Source: Falsiroseomonas tokyonensis (GTDB lineage Bacteria > Pseudomonadota > Alphaproteobacteria > Acetobacterales > Acetobacteraceae). From it: 64,000 bases of DNA. The notes below the pieces were generated by a model. The model saw only the letters and a list, made by a program, of their open reading frames with translations, did no database searches and had not been told where the DNA came from. The stretch is from assembly GCF_019024325.1 (NCBI RefSeq), contig NZ_JAFNJS010000003.1:248001-312000 (forward strand). The letters are read 5' to 3'. Positions 8,770-17,312 of this stretch are shown piece after piece. Every line of letters begins with the position of its first letter. Positions within the stretch are counted from its first letter, which is position 1. Made by a program: the position numbers and the translations under genes.

Positions 8770-10158
8770 TCAGATCGCGATCTGCAGCGGCGCCTGGCCC
8801 GGCGCGGGCGGCACGGCAATGCCTGCGCTGCGGTATTCGCCGAGCTTGTTGCGCAGCGTTCGGATGGAGATGCCGAGGATCTCGGCGGCGCGCGTGCGAT
8901 TGCCGAGGCAATGCGACAGCGTCTCCAGGATCAGCTCGCGCTCCACCTCCTCCACCTTGCGGCCGACCAGGGCGGAGACCTTGGTGCCGGACGGCGCCTC
9001 GGCGGCCGGCGCGGCATGCGGCCCGGCTGCGGCAGGCATGGGGGCGGGGGCGGCGGGGCGCGCCAGCTCGATCGCCTCCGGCCCGATCTCCGGCCCCTCG
9101 GCCAGCAGCACGGCGCGGTGGATGGCATTCTCCAGCTCGCGCACATTGCCCGGCCAGGGGTGGGCCAGCAGCAGGTGGCGGGCGAGCGGGGCCAGCGGGC
9201 GCGGCGGCAGGCCGTTCACCTGCGCATAGCGGGCGCTAAAATGCTCGGCCAGCGGCAGGATATCGGCGGGCCTTTCGCGCAGCGGCGGAATCCGCAGCGC
9301 CACCACGTTCAGCCGGAAATACAGGTCCTCCCGGAACCGCCCCGCCGCGACTTCCGCCGCCAGGTCCCGATGCGTCGCCGCGATGATCCGCACATCCACC
9401 TTCAGCGGCGCACCGCCGCCGAGTCGATCCACCTCCCGCTCCTGGATGACTCGCAGAATCTTGGCCTGCAGGCGGGGGTCCATCTCGCCGATCTCGTCCA
9501 GCAGCAGCGTGCCGCCCTCCGCCTGTTCGAACTTGCCCTTGCGCGTGGCGACGGCGCCGCTGAAGGCGCCCTTCTCATGGCCGAAGAGCTCCGATTCCAG
9601 CAGCGTCTCCGGCAGCGCGGCGCAGTTCAGTGCGACGAAGGGTCCGCGCGCGCGCTTCGACAGCGCGTGCAGGTGGCGCGCCATCACCTCCTTGCCCGTG
9701 CCGCTCTCGCCGGTGAGCAGGACGGAGGCCTCGGCGCGCGCCAGCGTCGCCGCCCGCGCCATCAGCGTCGTCATCGCCGGGTCGCGCGCCAGCGGCGCAT
9801 CCGCCTCCCGCGTCGCCCCGGCCGCCTCCAGCATGGCGATGATGAGATCGGCATCCGGCGGCAGCGGCAGGAAGTCCCGCGCGCCGCCCTCGATGGCGCG
9901 CACGGCGGCATCCGCATCCTCGGCGCGGCCGCAGGCGACCACGGGGCAGGCGATGCGCTCGGCGGCCAGCGCCTGCACCAGCCAGACCACGTCGTGCCGC
10001 AGATCGACCAGGGCGAGATCCGCGCCCTCGCCGCGCAGCCGCTCCAGCCCCGCCGAGACGCCCTCCGCATGGCCGAGCTTGGCGCCGCGCGCGATGGCGA
10101 CGCGCGCCGCGGCGCCCAGCTCGCCCTCCAGCGATCCGATGATGAGCAGCCGTGCCAT
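8770..10158 (-). CDS. flbD: FlbD-type sigma-54 activator for flagellar genes
   Basis: This 462-residue regulator has a degenerate receiver domain (about 1-115), an AAA+ sigma-54 interaction domain (about 125-350) and a Fis-type helix-turn-helix (about 415-455, NRTRAAEILGISIRTLRNKL). Walker A is GESGTGKE and Walker B is GTLLLDEIGEM. The receiver lacks the usual N-terminal acidic pair (it reads LLIIGSLEGE), so it may not be phosphorylated in the classical way, as known for Caulobacter FlbD. The sigma-54 contact loop reads GAFSGA instead of the consensus GAFTGA. It sits inside the fliF-flhA operon, as in other alphaproteobacteria. Confidence 0.92.
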   Translation of the reverse strand: MARLLIIGSLEGELGAAARVAIARGAKLGHAEGVSAGLERLRGEGADLALVDLRHDVVWLVQALAAERIACPVVACGRAEDADAAVRAIEGGARDFLPLPPDADLIIAMLEAAGATREADAPLARDPAMTTLMARAATLARAEASVLLTGESGTGKEVMARHLHALSKRARGPFVALNCAALPETLLESELFGHEKGAFSGAVATRKGKFEQAEGGTLLLDEIGEMDPRLQAKILRVIQEREVDRLGGGAPLKVDVRIIAATHRDLAAEVAAGRFREDLYFRLNVVALRIPPLRERPADILPLAEHFSARYAQVNGLPPRPLAPLARHLLLAHPWPGNVRELENAIHRAVLLAEGPEIGPEAIELARPAAPAPMPAAAGPHAAPAAEAPSGTKVSALVGRKVEEVERELILETLSHCLGNRTRAAEILGISIRTLRNKLGEYRSAGIAVPPAPGQAPLQIAI

Positions 10159-10162
10159 CTGC

Positions 10163-10486
10163 TCAGCCGCCCCGGTCGGACTTGACGATTTCCGTCATGG
10201 TGACGCCCAGGCGGTTGTCGTCCACCATCACCACCTCGCCGCGCGCCACCAGGCGGTTGTTGACGTAGATGTCCACCGCCTCGCCCAGCTTGCGGTCCAG
10301 CTCCACCACCGCGCCGCGGCCGAGTTTCAGCAGCTGCGAGACCTGCATGGTGGCGCGGCCGAGCACGGCGCTGACCTGCACCGGAATGTCGTAGACCGCA
10401 TCCAGGTCGCGCGGCCCGCCGGGGCTGGTGGAACCCTGCTGCGCTTCCGTCGCCGGCACCGCCTCGAAGCCATCCGTGCCGCTCAT
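10163..10486 (-). CDS. fliN: FliN, flagellar motor switch / C-ring protein
   Basis: This 107-residue protein has a low-complexity N-terminus and a SpoA domain (about 30-103) with the family sequence DIPVQVSAVLGRATMQVSQL followed by GAVVELDRKLGE and VDIYVNNRLVARGEVV. FliN forms the lower C-ring and binds FliH to dock the export ATPase complex. Its start overlaps the end of fliH by four bases. FliM, its usual partner, is not encoded in this window. Identification is secure. Confidence 0.95.
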   Translation of the reverse strand: MSGTDGFEAVPATEAQQGSTSPGGPRDLDAVYDIPVQVSAVLGRATMQVSQLLKLGRGAVVELDRKLGEAVDIYVNNRLVARGEVVMVDDNRLGVTMTEIVKSDRGG

Positions 10487-11118
10487 GCCCTCGGTTCCTC
10501 CCCCATTGTGGTGGGCTCTGTCGTGATATCCAGGCCGGCGATGCGCAGCACCTCCGCCACCGCCGCACGGCGCGCGGCGAGCGAGACCACCAGCGCGCCG
10601 TCGCGCCAGGCCAGCCGGGCATCGCCGGGTGCCACCGCGGCATCGCCGCGCACCTCCGGCCCGCCGGGCGGCATCCGCGCCGCGATCGCTTCCGCCAGCT
10701 CCGGCGCCACATGCAGCACCGCCTCCGGCCGATCCGCGATGGCGGGCAGCATGGGCACCAGCAGGCGCGGCACGATCTCCGCCCCCAGCCGCGCGGCGGC
10801 GCCGGGCAGGGCGTGGTCGATCATGCGCAGCGTCATCAGGGCCAGCGCCTCCGCCGCCGCCAGGGCGGTGTCGCGCCCGGCCTCCGCGGCTTCGGCCAGC
10901 AGCGCGGCCATGCGTTCCAGCGCGCGCTGGATGGCGGCTTCCTGCGCCCGGGCCTGTTCGGCGCGGCCTTCCGCCAACCCCGCCGCATGGCCGATGGCGC
11001 GGCCTTCCACGATGCCGGCGGCGCGCGCCTCGGCCAGCAGCACCTCCGGGTCCGGCGGAGGCGGCGGCGGCGGTTCCGGCGGCAGGCCGAGGTCTGGCAG
11101 GCGCAGCGCGTGCCTCAT
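10483..11118 (-). CDS. fliH: FliH-like flagellar assembly protein (FlbE type)
   Basis: This 211-residue protein lies between fliG and fliN, the standard place for FliH/FlbE. It starts with a proline-rich stretch ([13 protein letters not shown]), continues with a long alanine/glutamate-rich helix (about 25-85) containing glycine repeats of the AxxxG type ([20 protein letters not shown]), and ends in a compact domain. FliH binds and restrains the export ATPase FliI and tethers it to FliN. The primary sequence is poorly conserved, so the call rests partly on position. Its ATG overlaps the fliG stop (ATGA). Confidence 0.82.
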   Translation of the reverse strand: MRHALRLPDLGLPPEPPPPPPPDPEVLLAEARAAGIVEGRAIGHAAGLAEGRAEQARAQEAAIQRALERMAALLAEAAEAGRDTALAAAEALALMTLRMIDHALPGAAARLGAEIVPRLLVPMLPAIADRPEAVLHVAPELAEAIAARMPPGGPEVRGDAAVAPGDARLAWRDGALVVSLAARRAAVAEVLRIAGLDITTEPTTMGEEPRA

Positions 11119-12113
11119 ACCAGCATCTCGTCGTCGCGCCCGTCGGCGATCTGGATCTGGCCCTGCGCCGCCAGATCCTTGGCGATGCCGACGATCTGCG
11201 CCTGCGCCTCGTCCACGTCGCGCAGCTTCACCGGCCCCATGCCCGCCAGATCGTCCTTCAACAGCTTGGAGGCGCGTTCGGAGAGGTTGCGGAAGAACAT
11301 GTCGCGCAGCGTTTCCGTCGCGCCCTTCAGCGCCAGCGTCAGCTTGTCCTTCGGCACGGCGCGCAGCAGCGCCTGGATGCCAGCCTGGTCCAGCCGCTGC
11401 AGGTCGTCGAAGGTGAACATCAGCGCGCGGATCTTCTCCGCGCTGTCGCGCGAGCGTTCCTCCAGCGCCGAGAGGATGCGGCCTTCCGCGGCGCGGTCGA
11501 GGTTGTTGAAGATCTCCGCCATCACCTCATGCGCATCGCGGCGCGAGCCGCGGGCGAGGTTCGACATGAATTCCATGCGCAGCGTGCGCTCGACGCCTTC
11601 CAGCGCCTCCTTCTGCACCGTCTCCATGCGCAGCATGCGCATCACCACTTCCATGGCGAAGCCTTCCGGCAGCAGCGACAGCACGCGCGCTGCATGGTCC
11701 GGCCGCACCTTGGACAGCACCACGGAGACGGTCTGCGGATATTCGTTCTTCAGGTAGTTCGCGAGCACCGCCTCATTCACATTGCCCAGCTTGTCCCACA
11801 TGGTGCGGCCGGCGGGGCCACGGATCTCCTCCATGATCTGGGCGACGCGCTCCTTCGGCAGCGTCTTCAGCAGCATCCGCTCCGTGCTCTCATACGAGCC
11901 GACGAGATGGCCCGCCTGGCCGATCTGGTTGGCGAATTCCTGCACCACCTGCTCGACCGTCGCGGCGCCGACGGAACCCAGCGCCGCCATGGCCAGCGAC
12001 AGGTCGCGGATCTCGTCCTCATGCAGCCGCGTGAAGATCTTCGCGGCATGCTCCTCGCCCAGCGCCAGCATCAGGGTGGCGGCCTTCTGCGGGCCGGTCA
12101 GGCTGCTGCTCAT
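11115..12113 (-). CDS. fliG: FliG, flagellar motor switch protein
   Basis: This 332-residue protein is the rotor part that touches the stator. It begins [22 protein letters not shown], shows the N-terminal FliF-binding domain, a middle domain, and a C-terminal domain with the charged torque helix near [21 protein letters not shown], followed by [19 protein letters not shown]. Length and all domains match the family. It overlaps fliF by four bases (ATGA) at its start and fliH by four bases at its end, which implies translational coupling. Confidence 0.96.
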   Translation of the reverse strand: MSSSLTGPQKAATLMLALGEEHAAKIFTRLHEDEIRDLSLAMAALGSVGAATVEQVVQEFANQIGQAGHLVGSYESTERMLLKTLPKERVAQIMEEIRGPAGRTMWDKLGNVNEAVLANYLKNEYPQTVSVVLSKVRPDHAARVLSLLPEGFAMEVVMRMLRMETVQKEALEGVERTLRMEFMSNLARGSRRDAHEVMAEIFNNLDRAAEGRILSALEERSRDSAEKIRALMFTFDDLQRLDQAGIQALLRAVPKDKLTLALKGATETLRDMFFRNLSERASKLLKDDLAGMGPVKLRDVDEAQAQIVGIAKDLAAQGQIQIADGRDDEMLV

Positions 12114-13816
12114 AGCCCCTCCTCCGGGGCCAGCCAGCGGCGGATCACCGTCACGGCGGCATCGGGATTGTTGTCGACCATCTCGGCCAGCGCGGCGAGG
12201 GCGGAGGCGCGCATCTGGCCCTCGATGCGCGCGACCTTCACCATCGGGTCCTCCTCCTCGGTCGCCGCCGCCTCGCCCTGCGGCAGCAGCGGGGTGGCGC
12301 CGGGGCCGCCCACCTGGGCGGGGCCGGTGATGGTGCCATTGGCCTGGGCCAGCGCCGCCTCTGCCGCGCTGGTGAAGGTCACCGTATTGCCATCCGGCCC
12401 GATGCCGACCAGCACCGGCTGCGGCGCCATGGCCAGCACCAGGCGGTTGGCCACCGGCTTGCCGATCAGCAGGATGGCGGCCAGCGCCACCAGGGCCAGG
12501 ATGCCGCTTTCGATCAGCCGCCCCATCAGCGCCGGCGGAAGGGTCTGGCCGAGGATGGAGAAGCCTTCCGGCGCCGTCTCGCCCTGCGAAGGTTCGGCGA
12601 AGCGCAGGCTCACCACCTCCACCTTGTCGCCGCGCTCCTCGTTGAAGCCGACGGCGGAGCGGGCCAGCGACATGATGCGGCCGAGCTCATCCGCATTGCG
12701 TTCGCGGAAGCGCGGCGGCGCGCCATCCGGCTGCGGTTCCCAGACGCCATCCACCAGCACGGCCAGCGACAGCCGCTTCACCGCCGGCTGTTCCCGCAGC
12801 GTGTTGCGCGTCAGGCGGCCGATCTCGAAATTCGTCGTCTCCTCCGACCGCTGCTGCTCGTTGCGGCTGCCGCCGCTCTGAGTCTCGGCCCCCGGCAGCT
12901 GGTTGGCGACGGAGACATTGCCGGCCTCGCCGCTGCGATTGCTCTCGGTGCTGGACTGGGTGCTGCGCGGCACCTGGTTCTCCGGGTCGAAGCGTTCCTC
13001 CGTCGTCTGCACACGGTCGAAATCCATCTCGACCGAGGCCTCGGCGCGCACCCGCCCCGGGCCCAGCGTGCGCTCCAACAGATCCTCCACCGCGCGGGCC
13101 AGGCGCAGCTCCGTCGTGCGGCGCAGCTCCTCCGCCGTCTGGGCGGCGGCGGGGCCGGTCAGCGCCTGGCCGCCGCGGGCCAGCAATTCCCCGCGGCTGT
13201 CGACGATGGAGATCTGCTGCGGCCGCAGCCCGGGCACGGCGGCGGCCACCAGGTGCAGCACCGCCTGCACGCCTTCGCGGTCGAGCCGCTGCGCGCCCTG
13301 CATGGTCAGCACCACGCTGGCCTGCGCCTCGCCACGCTCACGGGAGAAGGGCTCGCGGCGCGGCAGCACCAGGTGGACGCGCGCCGTGCGCACGCCGGTC
13401 AGGCCGCGGATGCTGCGGGCGATCTCGCCCTCCAGCGCGCGCAGGCGGTTCACATCCTGCTGGAAGGGCGTGGTGGTCAGGCTTTCGCCGCGGTCGAAGA
13501 TCTCGTAGCCGACGGAGCCGCCGCTCGGCAGGCCTTCGCGCGCCATCATCAGGCGGATGCGCGGCACGTCGGATTCCGGCACCACGATCTGCGCCCCGCC
13601 GGCGGACAGCCGATGGGGAATGCGGGCACGTTCGAGGGAGGCGACCATCTGCCCGGCATCGCGCGGATCGAGGTCGCCATAGAGCAACGCCATCGGCGGT
13701 TCCGAGGCACGCAGCGCCAGCATCGCCACCAGGCCGAGCACGCCGAGACCGACGCCGACGAGGGCCGCCAGGCGCAGCGGACCAAGACCGCGCAGCTGGG
13801 CGATCAGCGCCCCCAT
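12110..13816 (-). CDS. fliF: FliF, flagellar MS-ring protein
   Basis: This 568-residue protein forms the membrane ring of the basal body. It has an N-terminal membrane helix ([20 protein letters not shown]), the YscJ/FliF ring-building domain, a low-complexity serine/asparagine stretch near 290-325, a second membrane helix ([16 protein letters not shown]) near 445, and a cytoplasmic tail whose last residues ([20 protein letters not shown]) bind FliG. The ATG at 13816 follows a strong AGGAGGAGG ribosome binding site. It is the first gene of the operon; the 236 bases upstream must hold the promoter, but I find no convincing sigma-54 box there. Confidence 0.97.
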   Translation of the reverse strand: MGALIAQLRGLGPLRLAALVGVGLGVLGLVAMLALRASEPPMALLYGDLDPRDAGQMVASLERARIPHRLSAGGAQIVVPESDVPRIRLMMAREGLPSGGSVGYEIFDRGESLTTTPFQQDVNRLRALEGEIARSIRGLTGVRTARVHLVLPRREPFSRERGEAQASVVLTMQGAQRLDREGVQAVLHLVAAAVPGLRPQQISIVDSRGELLARGGQALTGPAAAQTAEELRRTTELRLARAVEDLLERTLGPGRVRAEASVEMDFDRVQTTEERFDPENQVPRSTQSSTESNRSGEAGNVSVANQLPGAETQSGGSRNEQQRSEETTNFEIGRLTRNTLREQPAVKRLSLAVLVDGVWEPQPDGAPPRFRERNADELGRIMSLARSAVGFNEERGDKVEVVSLRFAEPSQGETAPEGFSILGQTLPPALMGRLIESGILALVALAAILLIGKPVANRLVLAMAPQPVLVGIGPDGNTVTFTSAAEAALAQANGTITGPAQVGGPGATPLLPQGEAAATEEEDPMVKVARIEGQMRASALAALAEMVDNNPDAAVTVIRRWLAPEEGL

Positions 13817-14052
13817 GCGGAAGCCTCCTCCTGCCTTGTGGCGGGCATCCTGGCCCCTCCCGTCGATCGCATCCTGCCATCCCCAGGCCGGACAATGCCG
13901 GCTCGGCAGGTTTTGCCGGGTCCGGGGTAACGGCGCGGTTAAAGCGGCTGCGGATTTTTCGGCGGAGGAGCATCGCGGATTGGCCGAGGCCTATCGGCGC
14001 GGCGGCGAATCCGGCACGGAATATCAGAAGCTTCCGAAATTAGGTGGAGAGG

Positions 14053-14505
14053 TCACACGAACTTCTTGTCGTAGGTGATCCACATGGTGCGCGTCGCCAG
14101 CCGGTCATAGACGCCGCGGCCGCGGTAATTGTCGTCCGCCGTGATCCAGCGGATCACGCCCCAGCCGCGCTGCCGCCCGATCTCGGCCACCGCCTCGATC
14201 AGCGCATCGGCGATGCGCCGGCCGCGCTGGGTGGGATCGACGAAGAGATCGTCCAGGAAACCGCCGGTGCCGGCGGCCAGCGGCCGGGCGAAGGGGCGGT
14301 AATGCGCCAGGCCCAGCGCGGTGCCATCGGCCTCCTCCGCCACCAGCGCCTTCACCTCATGCGCCGGATCCATGATCCAGCCCCAGACGCGCGCGCGCAT
14401 CTCCGCCGTCTGCTCGACCTTGTAGAAGGCGGCGTAGCCGGCATAGAGCCTTTCCCAATCGGCGCGATGGCGCGGGGCGAGGGGTACAATGGTGAACCCG
14501 CTCAT
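14053..14505 (-). CDS. GNAT-family N-acetyltransferase
   Basis: This cytoplasmic enzyme of about 150 residues starts MSGFTIVPLAPRHRADWERL. The acetyl-CoA site appears as FLDDLFVDPTQRGRRIADAL, followed by GWGVIRWITADDNYRGRGVYD, which is typical of small GNATs. The ATG overlaps the stop of the Nudix gene (ATGA), so the pair is an operon. The open frame continues upstream to 14883, but that part overlaps the Nudix gene in another frame and is not coding. The substrate is unknown. Confidence 0.85.
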   Translation of the reverse strand: MSGFTIVPLAPRHRADWERLYAGYAAFYKVEQTAEMRARVWGWIMDPAHEVKALVAEEADGTALGLAHYRPFARPLAAGTGGFLDDLFVDPTQRGRRIADALIEAVAEIGRQRGWGVIRWITADDNYRGRGVYDRLATRTMWITYDKKFV

Positions 14506-15077
14506 GCCGCGGCCTCCAGGCTGATCCGGCCGGCGGCGGCCAGGCCCACACAAATGGCGCCCACATGCATGGACTGGCCGATCAGCCCGCGCGGCAGCCC
14601 GGCCAGCACCTCCGCCACCGGCAGCGTTTCGACGCGGATCAATTCGGTGGGCTCCGGCGCCGCCGGCGCCACCAGCCGGATGCCGGTGGCCAGGACGATA
14701 TGCAGGCGGTTGGTCTGGATCGCCGGATTGGCATGGCCGGCATAGAGGTAGGTCCATGCGCCGCCGCCAAAGCCCGTCTCCTCCAGCAATTCGCGGCGGG
14801 CGGCGGCGATCGGGTCGGCATCCTCCGCATCCATCACGCCGCCGGGCAGTTCCAGCGACCAGCTCTGCGCGCCATGCCGCCACTGGCGCACCATCACCAG
14901 CCGGTCCGCCTCATCCAGCGCCACCACAGCGCACCATTCGGGGTAGTCCAGCACGTACCAGGGCGCGATCTCCTGGCCGCTGGCGGTGCGCAGCCGGTCG
15001 GCGCGCAGGCGGATCCAGCGGTCCTCGACCAGGATTTTCGATTCGGTGGTGGTCCAGGGGGGCGTTTCGGTGTCCAT
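14502..15077 (-). CDS. Nudix hydrolase, ADP-ribose pyrophosphatase-like
   Basis: This protein of about 191 residues starts MDTETPPWTTTESKILVEDR. The Nudix box runs GGVMDAED...RRELLEETGF with two extra residues before the RREL part, and it is preceded by MVRQWRHGAQSWSLELPGG, typical of ADP-ribose or nucleoside-diphosphate-sugar pyrophosphatases. It is the first gene of an operon with the GNAT enzyme. The longer frame to 15371 overlaps the divergent YHS gene and is rejected. The family is secure; the exact substrate is not. Confidence 0.85.
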   Translation of the reverse strand: MDTETPPWTTTESKILVEDRWIRLRADRLRTASGQEIAPWYVLDYPEWCAVVALDEADRLVMVRQWRHGAQSWSLELPGGVMDAEDADPIAAARRELLEETGFGGGAWTYLYAGHANPAIQTNRLHIVLATGIRLVAPAAPEPTELIRVETLPVAEVLAGLPRGLIGQSMHVGAICVGLAAAGRISLEAAA

Positions 15078-15195
15078 GCCGCAGCCTCGCGCGGGGTGGC
15101 GGTGCGAGGCAAGGCCACCCTGGCCGTGACAATTCCGCGTAACCATCCGGTTGGTGGCGGCGAAGCCCGGGCAGAACAACCGAAAGGCCTGGCCC

Positions 15196-15642
15196 ATGCA
15201 TCGCCGCCTTCTCCTGGCCCTGGCACCCGCCCTGCTGGCCGGCAGCGCCCGCGCGCAGGCCTGGCCGCGCGCCGTCAACCACCGTTCGGGCGTGGCGCTC
15301 GATGGCTGGGACACCGTCGCCTGGTTCACCGAGGGCCGGCCGCGCCGCGGCGATCCCGCCTTCCGCGCCACGCATGCTGGGGTGGAATGGCACTTCGCCT
15401 CCGCCGCGCACCAGGCGCGCTTCCTGGCGGACCCGGCCGCCCATGCCCCCCGCTTCGGCGGCTTCTGCGCCTATGGCGTGGCGCGCGGCTACAAGGTGGA
15501 TATCGATCCGGAGGCATGGCACATCCACCAGGGCGTGCTGTTCCTCAACTACGACCGGGGGGTGCAAAGGCAGTGGCAGCGGGATATCCCCGGCCATATC
15601 GCGCGGGCCGAGGCCAATTGGCCGCGGCTTGCGGAGAGCTGA
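15196..15642 (+). CDS. Exported YHS-domain protein
   Basis: This protein of about 148 residues has a signal peptide (MHRRLLLALAPALLAGSARA) and then a YHS-like domain: GVALDGWDTVAWFTEGRPRRG, WHFASAAHQARFLADP and FGGFCAYGVARGYKVDIDPE. YHS domains are found in metal-handling or sensor proteins, and this secreted version commonly appears as a stand-alone protein with unknown role. It is followed after one base by the sigma-factor gene, so it may be part of the sigF operon and an element of that response. The ATG at 15196 is chosen because it opens the signal peptide. Confidence 0.8.
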   Translation: MHRRLLLALAPALLAGSARAQAWPRAVNHRSGVALDGWDTVAWFTEGRPRRGDPAFRATHAGVEWHFASAAHQARFLADPAAHAPRFGGFCAYGVARGYKVDIDPEAWHIHQGVLFLNYDRGVQRQWQRDIPGHIARAEANWPRLAES

Positions 15643-15643
15643 C

Positions 15644-16276
15644 ATGCGCTGCGACGCGCTTTGGCCGGTCGGGCTGCCCTGCATGGTGCTGACGGCCGGC
15701 GAGGCGCGTTCCGCGCAGGAGGAGCGCTGGGGCGGGCTGCTGGCCGCCGCCCAGGCCGGCGACAGCCGCGCCTACGACACCCTGCTGCGGGAGGTGACGC
15801 CCCGGCTGCGCCAGCTGGCCCGCGCCCGCATCCGCGATGCGGCGGAGGTGGAGGATGCGGTGCAGGACGCGCTGATGACCATCCATGCGCTGCGCCATAC
15901 CTACGACCCGACACGGCCCTTCGGCCCCTGGATGACCACCATCGCGACCCGCCGTGCGATCGACCGGCTTCGCCGCCGTGGCCGCGGCGCCGGCCGCGAA
16001 TCGGATCTCGACGACCTGCCCGAGGGCGCGGCCGCCGTGGCGCCGGTGGCGGAGGAGCGCATCGCCGCGCGCAACCTGCGCGACGCCGTCGCCGAATTGC
16101 CGGAAAGCCAGCGCACCGCGCTGCGTCTGGCGAAGCTGGAGGATCTTTCGCTGGCCGAGGCCTCCGCCCGGTCCGGCCTCAGCGTGGGTGCGCTGAAGGT
16201 GGCGACCCATCGGGCCATGCGATCGCTGCGCCGTCGCTTCGGCGTGGAGGAAGGAGACGAGCGTGCAGACCGATGA
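15644..16276 (+). CDS. sigF: ECF sigma factor, SigF-like
   Basis: This sigma factor of about 210 residues has region 2 (DAAEVEDAVQDALMTIHALR, then PFGPWMTTIATRRAIDRLRR) and region 4 (LPESQRTALRLAKLEDLSLA, then SGLSVGALKVATHRAMRSLR). The following overlapping gene is a NrsF-type membrane anti-sigma factor. This pairing is the SigF/NrsF system, known in Caulobacter and Bradyrhizobium to respond to heavy metals or oxidative stress. The ATG at 15644 is one base after the YHS stop; a second ATG at 15683 is also possible. The open frame before 15644 belongs to the YHS region and is not coding. Confidence 0.87.
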   Translation: MRCDALWPVGLPCMVLTAGEARSAQEERWGGLLAAAQAGDSRAYDTLLREVTPRLRQLARARIRDAAEVEDAVQDALMTIHALRHTYDPTRPFGPWMTTIATRRAIDRLRRRGRGAGRESDLDDLPEGAAAVAPVAEERIAARNLRDAVAELPESQRTALRLAKLEDLSLAEASARSGLSVGALKVATHRAMRSLRRRFGVEEGDERADR

Positions 16277-16904
16277 GCTGATCAGCCGCCTGTCGCAGGG
16301 CCTGACCCCGGTGCGGCGGGTGACGCCGCCGATGCGGGCGGCGCTCGGCTGGCTGGCGCTGGCCTTCGGCGTGGTGGCGGTGGCCGTGGCGCTGTCCGGC
16401 TTCCGGCACGACCTGGAGCACCGGCTGATGCTGATGCATGAGCAGGTGAACATGGTGGCCGCGCTGGCCACCGGCGCGGCGGCGGCGGTGGCCGCCTTTC
16501 ATCTCGCGCTGCCCGACCGCAGCGAACGCTGGGCGCTGCTGCCGCTGCCCTTCGCCGCCTTCTGGATCTCCGGCCTCGGCTGGGGCTGCATCGCCGAATT
16601 CGTCGAGCGCGGCTGGCCGGCGCTGGGCATGAGCCTGGGCTGCATGAGCTTCATCATCGGCTTCGGCCTGCCGCTGACGCTGGGCATGCTGTGGATGACG
16701 CGCCACGCGGCCCGCATCCGGCCTGGCCCCGTGGCGGCGCTGGCGGGCCTGGCGGCGGCGGCCATCGCCTCCGTCGGGCTTTCGCTGGTGCATCACCTGG
16801 ATGCGGCGGCGATGGTGCTGATCTGGCACGGCGGTTCGGTGCTGCTGGTGATGCTGCTGGCGCGGCGCTGGGGCGCCCGGGCGATGCAGGCGATGCGGCC
16901 GTGA
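16263..16904 (+). CDS. nrsF: NrsF-type membrane anti-sigma factor (DUF1109)
   Basis: This 213-residue inner-membrane protein has a short N-terminal cytoplasmic part (TDELISRLSQGLTPVRRVTP) and about six hydrophobic helices, matching DUF1109/NrsF. NrsF holds SigF inactive at the membrane until a signal is sensed, often through paired cysteines; here candidates lie in GLGWGCIAEF and SLGCMSF. The start is GTG at 16263, overlapping the sigF end by 14 bases. Co-translation with sigF is likely. Confidence 0.87.
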   Translation: MQTDELISRLSQGLTPVRRVTPPMRAALGWLALAFGVVAVAVALSGFRHDLEHRLMLMHEQVNMVAALATGAAAAVAAFHLALPDRSERWALLPLPFAAFWISGLGWGCIAEFVERGWPALGMSLGCMSFIIGFGLPLTLGMLWMTRHAARIRPGPVAALAGLAAAAIASVGLSLVHHLDAAAMVLIWHGGSVLLVMLLARRWGARAMQAMRP

Positions 16905-17312
16905 GGGGCCTCCGCCCGGGACAGAGGCTGTTCCAGGGCGGGGTGGCGACGGGCCGGGCGTTCAGCACCCGGGCGCGCCCATGGACCCACTCATCGCCGG
17001 GTCCGAGATAGGGCAATACGCCCGACGGGGCGCCTGTCCAACCGACGTGCTGCCCGCACCAGCGCGGGGCTGTTGCCGCGCGCTGGCACCGCCGGCGCAG
17101 CTTTCCAGCCCGGCGAAGCGGCGCACACCGGAATGTGTTCGCGCCAGGCGGCGCGGGGGCGCGAAAGCCCCGGCCGAAGCCGACAGAAGCCTATACGCAG
17201 ACGCAAGGACGGGACAAATTCCGCCCCGCCCGCCCGGCCCCTGTGAGAGCACCTTGAATGGGGCCGCGAACCACCCGGAGCCCGCGATGACCCGACTGCC
17301 TGGCCTGGGACG
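16905..17312 (+). other. 408-base gap without a supported gene
   Basis: This is the longest stretch without a convincing gene. The only structure I can point to is an 8-base inverted repeat, TTCGCGCC at 17138-17145 and GGCGCGAA at 17158-17165, with a GC-rich 12-base loop. It has no T-run and lies between two genes on the same strand, so it could be a weak terminator for nrsF or chance in such GC-rich DNA. The promoter of the downstream flavoprotein gene should lie within about 100 bases of 17313, but no clear -35/-10 pair stands out. Short open frames here lack coding character. Confidence 0.5.

Noticed and set aside
10629-12881. A 750-codon plus-strand frame opposite fliH-fliG-fliF
   Set aside because: It is antisense to flagellar genes with secure identity and shows no family similarity.
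13817-14052. Sigma-54 promoter upstream of fliF
   Set aside because: No TGGCAC-N5-TTGCA-like box with correct spacing was found in the minus-strand orientation.
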